Shown one piece after another: positions 59,684 through 64,000 of a DNA stretch of 64,000 nt. Position numbers and translations under genes: made by a program. This DNA is from Zoogloea sp. Lineage in GTDB: Bacteria > Pseudomonadota > Gammaproteobacteria > Burkholderiales > Rhodocyclaceae. Within the stretch, counting starts at the first letter, position 1, and the number at the start of each line of letters is the position of its first letter. Below the pieces are notes generated by a model. That model had not been told where the DNA came from, did no database searches, and saw nothing but the letters and a program-made list of their open reading frames with translations. The DNA lies in assembly GCA_016720685.1 (NCBI GenBank), contig JADKKC010000001.1, positions 124,001 through 188,000 of the forward strand, given 5' to 3'.

Positions 59684-60550
59684 GTGACTGACAAGGCATT
59701 GAATCTGACGGAGCAGGCGTTTCTGCATGCAATTTCGCAGGAGCTCGAGCGAGGCGAGTTGCGTTTTCCCACGTCGATGGAAGTGACGATGCGGGTGCTG
59801 GAGGCGCTGGACGATCCGGACATGGACCTCGGGCGGATGTCGACGATGGTGTCGGCAGAGCCGCTGCTGGCGGCCCGCACCGTGGCGCTGGCCAACTCTG
59901 TCTGGTACAACCCGGGCGGGCGGCTGGTGGGCGATGTGCCCAAGGCGCTGGTGCGCATCGGCTTCGGCAAGTTGCGCGCGCTGGCCATGACCGTGGCCGC
60001 CGAGCAGCTGATGCACCGGGAGGTCCTCGGGCCCTTCCAGCCGCTTATCCGCAAGTTGTGGGCCCACTGCGTGGATGTGGCGGCGACGGCCTGTGTGCTG
60101 GCGCGGCGCTGTACCAAGCTCGACCGCGACGCGGCCTTCTTCGCCGGCATGGTGCACGACATCGGTCAGTTCTTTCTGCTGGCCAGGGTGTGGGAATACC
60201 CGGAAATGCTCCGCGACGAGAGCCCCTTGTCGGATCTTGTGCGGATCTGGCATGCCCCCGTCGGACGGGCCGTGCTGGCGGCGATGAACATGCCGCAGGC
60301 ACTGGTGGATGCGGTGGACGATCCCGAGATGTACGGCGGGGTGTGGCCGCCGGAGAACGTCTCCGACGTGGTCTTCGTGGCCAACCTGATCGCGGAGACG
60401 CGCAATCCCTTCTCGCCGGAGCAGGAGGATTTTCGCCACGGGCTGGCGAAGGCGGCAACCTTCGGGCTGGACGATGCGCGTCTGGTCGAAGTGCTGGCCG
60501 AATCGGTCGAGGAGCGGCAGGCGCTGATGGACCTGTTCCATATCGGTTGA
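59684..60550 (+). CDS. HDOD-domain protein
   Basis: The 288-residue protein (GTG start) is a single HDOD domain: VTMRVLEALDDPDMDLGRMS, MVSAEPLLAARTVALANS, VPKALVRIGFGKLRALAM and the HD-like HCVDVAATACVLARRC with FFAGMVHDIGQFFLL. HDOD proteins are HD-GYP relatives that lack phosphodiesterase activity and scaffold signalling or motility proteins. It is divergent from prlC and convergent with purC. No partner domain (GGDEF, EAL, REC) is attached. Confidence 0.85.
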   Translation: MTDKALNLTEQAFLHAISQELERGELRFPTSMEVTMRVLEALDDPDMDLGRMSTMVSAEPLLAARTVALANSVWYNPGGRLVGDVPKALVRIGFGKLRALAMTVAAEQLMHREVLGPFQPLIRKLWAHCVDVAATACVLARRCTKLDRDAAFFAGMVHDIGQFFLLARVWEYPEMLRDESPLSDLVRIWHAPVGRAVLAAMNMPQALVDAVDDPEMYGGVWPPENVSDVVFVANLIAETRNPFSPEQEDFRHGLAKAATFGLDDARLVEVLAESVEERQALMDLFHIG

Positions 60551-60584
60551 ACCCGCGCCCTAGCTTGTGCCGGCCGTAAACAAG

Positions 60585-60610
60585 AACAACCCGCCGCGGC
60601 GGGTTGTTTG
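60585..60610. terminator. Bidirectional terminator between the HDOD gene and purC
   Basis: AACAACCCGCCG (60585-60596) is directly followed by its reverse complement CGGCGGGTTGTT (60597-60608), a perfect 24-bp palindrome with T-rich ends, between the two converging stops. Confidence 0.75.
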
Positions 60611-60631
60611 CTTTGGGTACGGGGGCCCGGT

Positions 60632-61563
60632 TTACAGGGTGTTGCCGGTGAGGTGCTCGTAGGCTTCGATGTACTTGGCCGAAGTGCGGGCGATGACTTC
60701 GTCCGGCAGTTTCGGGCCGGGCGCAACCTTGCCCCAGTCGAGGGTTTCGAGGTAGTCGCGCACGTATTGCTTGTCGTAGCTCGGCGGGCTGATGCCTTCG
60801 GCGTAGCTGTCGGCGGGCCAGAAGCGGGAGGAGTCCGGCGTCAGGGCTTCGTCGATCAGGTGCAGGGTGCCGGCGGCGTCGATGCCGAACTCGAACTTGG
60901 TGTCGGCGATGATGATGCCGCGGGTGGCGGCATGGTCGGCGGCCTGGGTGTACAGCGCGATGGCGGCGTCACGGGCTTCGACGACCAGCTGGGCGCCCGT
61001 TTTGCCGGTGCCCTTGAGCGCTTCGGCGAGGACGGCGTCGGTATGGGCCTGGGCCTGTTCGAAGCTGATGTTCTCGTCGTGGTCACCGACTTCGGCCTTG
61101 CTGGCCGGGGTGAAGATCGGGGCGGGCAGCTTTGCGCCTGCTTGAGGCCGGCCGGCAGCTTGATGCCGCAGATGGCGCCGGTGTCCTGGTAGTCCTTCCA
61201 GCCGGAGCCGATCACGTAGCCGCGCACCACGGCTTCGATGGGCAGCGGGGTGAGACGCTTGACGACCAGCGCGCGGCCGCGAACCTGTTCGCGCTCGTCG
61301 GCGGCGACGACGGTTTCGGGGTCGATGCCGGTGAGCTGGTTGGGGACGATGTGGCCGAGCCTGGCGAACCAGAAGTTGGCCATCGCGGTGAGCACTTCGC
61401 CTTTGCGGGGAATCGGATCCGGCAGGATCACGTCGAAGGCCGACAGGCGGTCGGAGGTGACGATGAGCAGCTTGTCGGCGTCGATGGCGTAGATGTCACG
61501 CACCTTTCCACGGCCGAGGAGGGTCAGGCTGCGGAGGGTGGATTCGAAGAGCGGAGTGGTCAC
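60632..61563 (-). pseudogene. purC: SAICAR synthetase, frameshifted at about 61131
   Basis: PurC joins aspartate to CAIR in purine synthesis. From ATG 61563 the sequence is canonical (GRGKVRDIYAIDADKLLIVT, DRLSAFDVILPDPIPRKGEV, VRGYVIGSGWKDYQ, GIKLPAGLKQAQ). Then the frame is lost where the coding strand reads CAAAGCTG. One more A restores KLPAPIFTPASKAEVGDHDE and the rest of the family sequence through to a stop at 60632, giving about 310 residues. The lesion is a one-base loss in an A-run, typical of sequencing error; an essential gene broken this way is unlikely. Confidence 0.88.
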
Positions 61564-61591
61564 GGTCTGGGTGTCCGACGGTCAAAACGCG

Positions 61592-61597
61592 ATTATA
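61592..61597 (-). promoter_or_regulatory. -10 box of purC
   Basis: The minus strand reads TATAAT about 30 bases before the purC ATG. The -35 is unclear. Confidence 0.45.
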
Positions 61598-61630
61598 AGT
61601 GAAGTGTGAGGGTGAAGAGCGCAGGGGGAT

Positions 61631-62935
61631 TCAGTGGCCGCTCCCTTCGGCGGCTGCCAGGTGCTTTCTCATCCTGCGCGTGCCGATGGCCACGAACAGG
61701 GCGATGAGCGGGATCGCCGCCGCGGTGAGGATCTCGGGGGTGAGCGGCTCAATGTAGTGTTTTACGCCCTTGGCCATGTATTGCACGAGTTGCGAGGCGT
61801 AATAGGTGATGGCGACGACCGACAGGCCTTCGACGGTTTCCTGGAGGTGGAGCTGGAGCTTGGCGCGCCGGTTCATCTGGGCGAGGAGTTCCTGGTTCTG
61901 GCGTTCCAGTTCCACCTCGACGCGGGTGCGCAGGAGCTGGCTGTTGCGGGCGACCCGGCCGGAGAGGTCTTCCTGGCGGCGGGCCATGGTTTCGCAGGTG
62001 TGCATGGCCGGCAGCAGGCGCCGTTCCATGAACTCGTGGAAGGTGGGCAGGCCGGAGATGCGCTCCTCGCGGAGTTCGTCGATGCGCTGCATGACAAGGC
62101 TGTGGTAGGCCCGGGTCGCACCGAAGCGGAAGGTGGTACGGGCGACGGAGTGCTCGACCTCTGCGGCCATCTTGGTGAGGTCGGCGAGCACGCTGCGTTC
62201 GTCTTCCGGCGATCGGGCCGAGCCGGTGCGGTCCATCAGCTCGGCGAGCAGGCGTTCGGATGCGCCCAGCCGGCGGCCCACTTCCTTGGCCACCGGAAAC
62301 GCCAGCAGGGCCATCAGGCGATAGGTTTCGATTTCGACGAGGCGCTGCAGGGTGCGGCCGGCCTGGCGGCGGGTGAGGGCGATGTCGATGACCAGAAAGC
62401 GCGAGAAGCCGCTTTCGAACAGGAAGTCGGTGAATACCCAGGCCGCACCGTCGGCGACCCGTGCGCCGACCATTTGCCGCCCGGTGGGCGAGAGCTGGGC
62501 CATCACGCTTTCCGGCGTGATCTCGGCGGCGCTGCGCAGTTCGACGTGGGTGGCGGCGATGAGCTGGCCGGGAATGCTCTGGAGCCAGGCTGCGGGCACC
62601 ACGGCGAGGGCGGAGGTGGAATCGTCCAGGCCTTCGCCGGGCGCCACGGCGCGGAAAATGGTGTAGCTGGAGAATTCGTTGTGGAGCTCCCACTTGAGCT
62701 GGAAGCTGCCGAAGTCGATCAGGCTGTGGCTGCCCTCCACGTCGATGGGCCGGTCGAGGAGCTTGCCGAGGGCAATCAGGTGCTGGAGCGCGGCGCCGGG
62801 CTGCTCGCCGTCGTGGAGCAGGGCGAGGTAGCTGATGAGCTGGGGGCTTTCCAGCGGCACCGGAGGGCGGGCATGGAATTCTTCGTTGAGGGCCTGGCGC
62901 TGTGCGTGCTCGGCGAAGTGGACGGGCAGGGTCAT
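61631..62935 (-). CDS. DUF3422-family membrane protein
   Basis: ATG 62935 (MTLPVHFAEHAQRQALNEE) gives 434 residues. The soluble part begins with NEEFHARPP, the DUF3422 signature. A helical region with coiled-coil character follows (about 300-380) and two C-terminal membrane helices close it (VVAITYYASQLVQYMAKGV and ILTAAAIPLIALFVAIG). Its function is unknown; the shape suggests an inner-membrane protein with a large cytoplasmic domain. It lies upstream of purC on the same strand, 67 bases apart. Confidence 0.82.
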   Translation of the reverse strand: MTLPVHFAEHAQRQALNEEFHARPPVPLESPQLISYLALLHDGEQPGAALQHLIALGKLLDRPIDVEGSHSLIDFGSFQLKWELHNEFSSYTIFRAVAPGEGLDDSTSALAVVPAAWLQSIPGQLIAATHVELRSAAEITPESVMAQLSPTGRQMVGARVADGAAWVFTDFLFESGFSRFLVIDIALTRRQAGRTLQRLVEIETYRLMALLAFPVAKEVGRRLGASERLLAELMDRTGSARSPEDERSVLADLTKMAAEVEHSVARTTFRFGATRAYHSLVMQRIDELREERISGLPTFHEFMERRLLPAMHTCETMARRQEDLSGRVARNSQLLRTRVEVELERQNQELLAQMNRRAKLQLHLQETVEGLSVVAITYYASQLVQYMAKGVKHYIEPLTPEILTAAAIPLIALFVAIGTRRMRKHLAAAEGSGH

Positions 62936-63017
62936 GGTGCAATGCGCCAAGGGTGGTCGGGCGGCTATCTTGCCGTTATGGCTGCCCGGCTGGCAAGGGG
63001 AGGCGGAGCGCGGGCGC

Positions 63018-63410
63018 TTAGACGGGGCGCTGGAAGCTGATCGCGAGCGCTGCCAAGGCAAGCGGGAGGGCGATGCCGAGCCCGATGCTGAGGATGCGCA
63101 CGCGGCGGCGGAGTTCTTCGGTGGCACGCACGAGATCGGCGTTCTGGCTGGCGAGGGCGGCGAGGAGTTCGGCGCTTTCCTGCTGGCGGGCGTCGCTTTC
63201 GGCGAGACGGGTTTCAAGGGCGGCGATGCGCGCCTCGGGGCGGGCGACGGGGTCGGCAACCGTGGAGCCGCCGGGGGTTTCCGTGTCGGCGGCCTTGCGG
63301 CTGGAAATCTGTTGCCAGAGTTTTTTTGCGCCCTTGGCGACGGTGGGGGCGTGGGTGATGACGTCGGTCCAGGGAATGGCGCTGAACAGCGCGAACCAGG
63401 GTGCTGCCAT
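63018..63410 (-). CDS. Small coiled-coil membrane protein, unknown
   Basis: The 130-residue protein has a hydrophobic N-terminal stretch, a polar linker, a coiled coil (about 58-102; RIAALETRLAESDARQQESA) and one C-terminal membrane helix (ILSIGLGIALPLALAALAIS). It looks like a tail-anchored protein facing the cytoplasm. I do not recognise the family. It is downstream of fba past a 13-bp hairpin. Confidence 0.7.
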   Translation of the reverse strand: MAAPWFALFSAIPWTDVITHAPTVAKGAKKLWQQISSRKAADTETPGGSTVADPVARPEARIAALETRLAESDARQQESAELLAALASQNADLVRATEELRRRVRILSIGLGIALPLALAALAISFQRPV

Positions 63411-63428
63411 CGGGAGGGCCTTTCAGGA

Positions 63429-63460
63429 AGTTCGGGGCACGGAAAGTCGTGCCCCGAACT
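63429..63460. repeat. Perfect 13-bp hairpin after fba
   Basis: AGTTCGGGGCACG (63429-63441) and CGTGCCCCGAACT (63448-63460) pair perfectly around a 6-base loop between the fba stop and the next start. It lacks a T-run, so it may act by mRNA processing or 3'-end protection rather than as a classical terminator. Confidence 0.6.
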
Positions 63461-63468
63461 GGGACTGC

Positions 63469-64000
63469 TTAGCGGACGATCTGGTTCAGTGCGCCGCTCT
63501 TGTAGCCGGCGGCGATCTTGTCGAGGTTGACCGGCTTGATCTTGCTGGCGTTGCCGGCGGCACCGAAGGCTTCGAAGCGGGCCTTGCAGACCAGCTTGGC
63601 TGCTTCGCGGGCGGGCTTGAGGTAGTCGCGCGGGTCGAACTTGGAGGGGTTTTCGAACATGTACTTGCGGATCGCGCCGGTCATTGCGAGGCGGATGTCG
63701 GTGTCGATGTTGATCTTGCGCACGCCGTACTTGATGCCCTGGACGATTTCCTCGACGGGCACGCCGTAGGTTTCCTTCATGTCGCCGCCGTACTGGCGAA
63801 TGATTTCGAGCAGCTCTTGCGGCACGCTGGAGGAGCCGTGCATGACCAGGTGGGTGTTGGGGATGCGGGCGTTGATGGCCTTGATGCGTTCGATGGCGAG
63901 GATGTCGCCGGTGGGCTTGCGGCTGAATTTGTAGGCGCCGTGGCTGGTGCCGATGGCGATGGCCAGGGCGTCGCAGTTGGTGAGCTTGACGAAGTCGGCG
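63469..64000 (-). CDS. fba: Class II fructose-bisphosphate aldolase, 3' part
   Basis: The frame is open to the right edge; about the last 176 residues are present. The visible part contains TSHGAYKFSRKPTGDILAIE, the LVMHGSSSVPQEL zinc/phosphate loop, VRKINIDTDIRLAMTGAIR and FDPRDYLKPAREAA, typical of class II (zinc) FbaA/CbbA. It splits or forms fructose-1,6-bisphosphate in glycolysis and gluconeogenesis. Confidence 0.93.
   Translation of the reverse strand, partial: ADFVKLTNCDALAIAIGTSHGAYKFSRKPTGDILAIERIKAINARIPNTHLVMHGSSSVPQELLEIIRQYGGDMKETYGVPVEEIVQGIKYGVRKINIDTDIRLAMTGAIRKYMFENPSKFDPRDYLKPAREAAKLVCKARFEAFGAAGNASKIKPVNLDKIAAGYKSGALNQIVR

Noticed and set aside
1..64000. tRNA, rRNA, integrase or prophage genes
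   Set aside because: None was recognised on reading the window. Short RNA genes in the larger gaps cannot be fully excluded without a covariance-model search.

Overview
The window is GC-rich, densely coding DNA from the chromosome of an aerobic or facultative Gram-negative bacterium. Gene content and order point to the Betaproteobacteria, most likely a Rhodocyclales member related to Azoarcus, Thauera or Zoogloea. The evidence is the order hemC-hemD-hemX-hemY divergent from ppc; pilG-pilH-pilI-pilJ-chpA beside rubredoxin, thiD, thiE and hemL; rsmA/pdxA/surA/lptD divergent from amgK/murU; and dusB-fis next to purH-purD. The genus is inferred, not shown. I saw no rRNA, tRNA, CRISPR array, transposase or prophage.

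Layout. 1-988 is the 3' end of ygiQ. 1244-7478 is a tight six-gene operon: a low-molecular-weight phosphatase-like protein, a polysaccharide deacetylase, a GtrA-type flippase, a GtrB-type glycosyltransferase, a large membrane GT-C-like protein and an ATP-grasp ligase. It looks like a three-component glycosylation system with extra modifying enzymes. 7595-10361 is a frameshifted ppc, divergent from hemCDXY (10522-14589). ahpC follows, with a well-formed promoter and an OxyR-like box. Next comes a GH24 lysozyme gene overlapping an LprI-like secreted protein gene (15568-16829).

On the minus strand, 16842-25847 carries hemF, purD, purH, fis, dusB, mtgA, a tonB-family gene and an RNase II-family gene whose leader holds a perfect 22-bp hairpin. 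25981-35342 is the Pil-Chp chemosensory operon for twitching motility; its CheA-type kinase gene is interrupted twice near a degenerate Phe-Val-Glu-Pro repeat. 35413-38450 holds rubredoxin, thiD, thiE and hemL. 38509-46887 is the envelope block: rsmA, a lipoprotein patatin, pdxA, surA, lptD, amgK and murU.

47066-48328 is a frame-broken lipoprotein gene. pepP, a ubiH-like gene and mgtE follow, then a Crp/Fnr regulator with a clear operator upstream of a DUF2892 gene, and xth. A second large lipoprotein, a small 58-residue gene with its own terminator, a DUF4124-glutaredoxin gene, prlC, an HDOD gene, purC (frameshifted), a DUF3422 gene, a small membrane coiled-coil protein and the 3' part of fba complete the window.

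Themes. Heme synthesis sits at three sites (hemCDXY, hemF, hemL), purine synthesis at two (purH-purD, purC), and cell-envelope building and recycling runs throughout (mtgA, surA, lptD, amgK, murU, the glycan operon). Four otherwise conserved-looking genes carry about six frame lesions in 64 kb. That suggests sequence or assembly error as much as gene decay. No gene-free gap exceeds about 300 bases.
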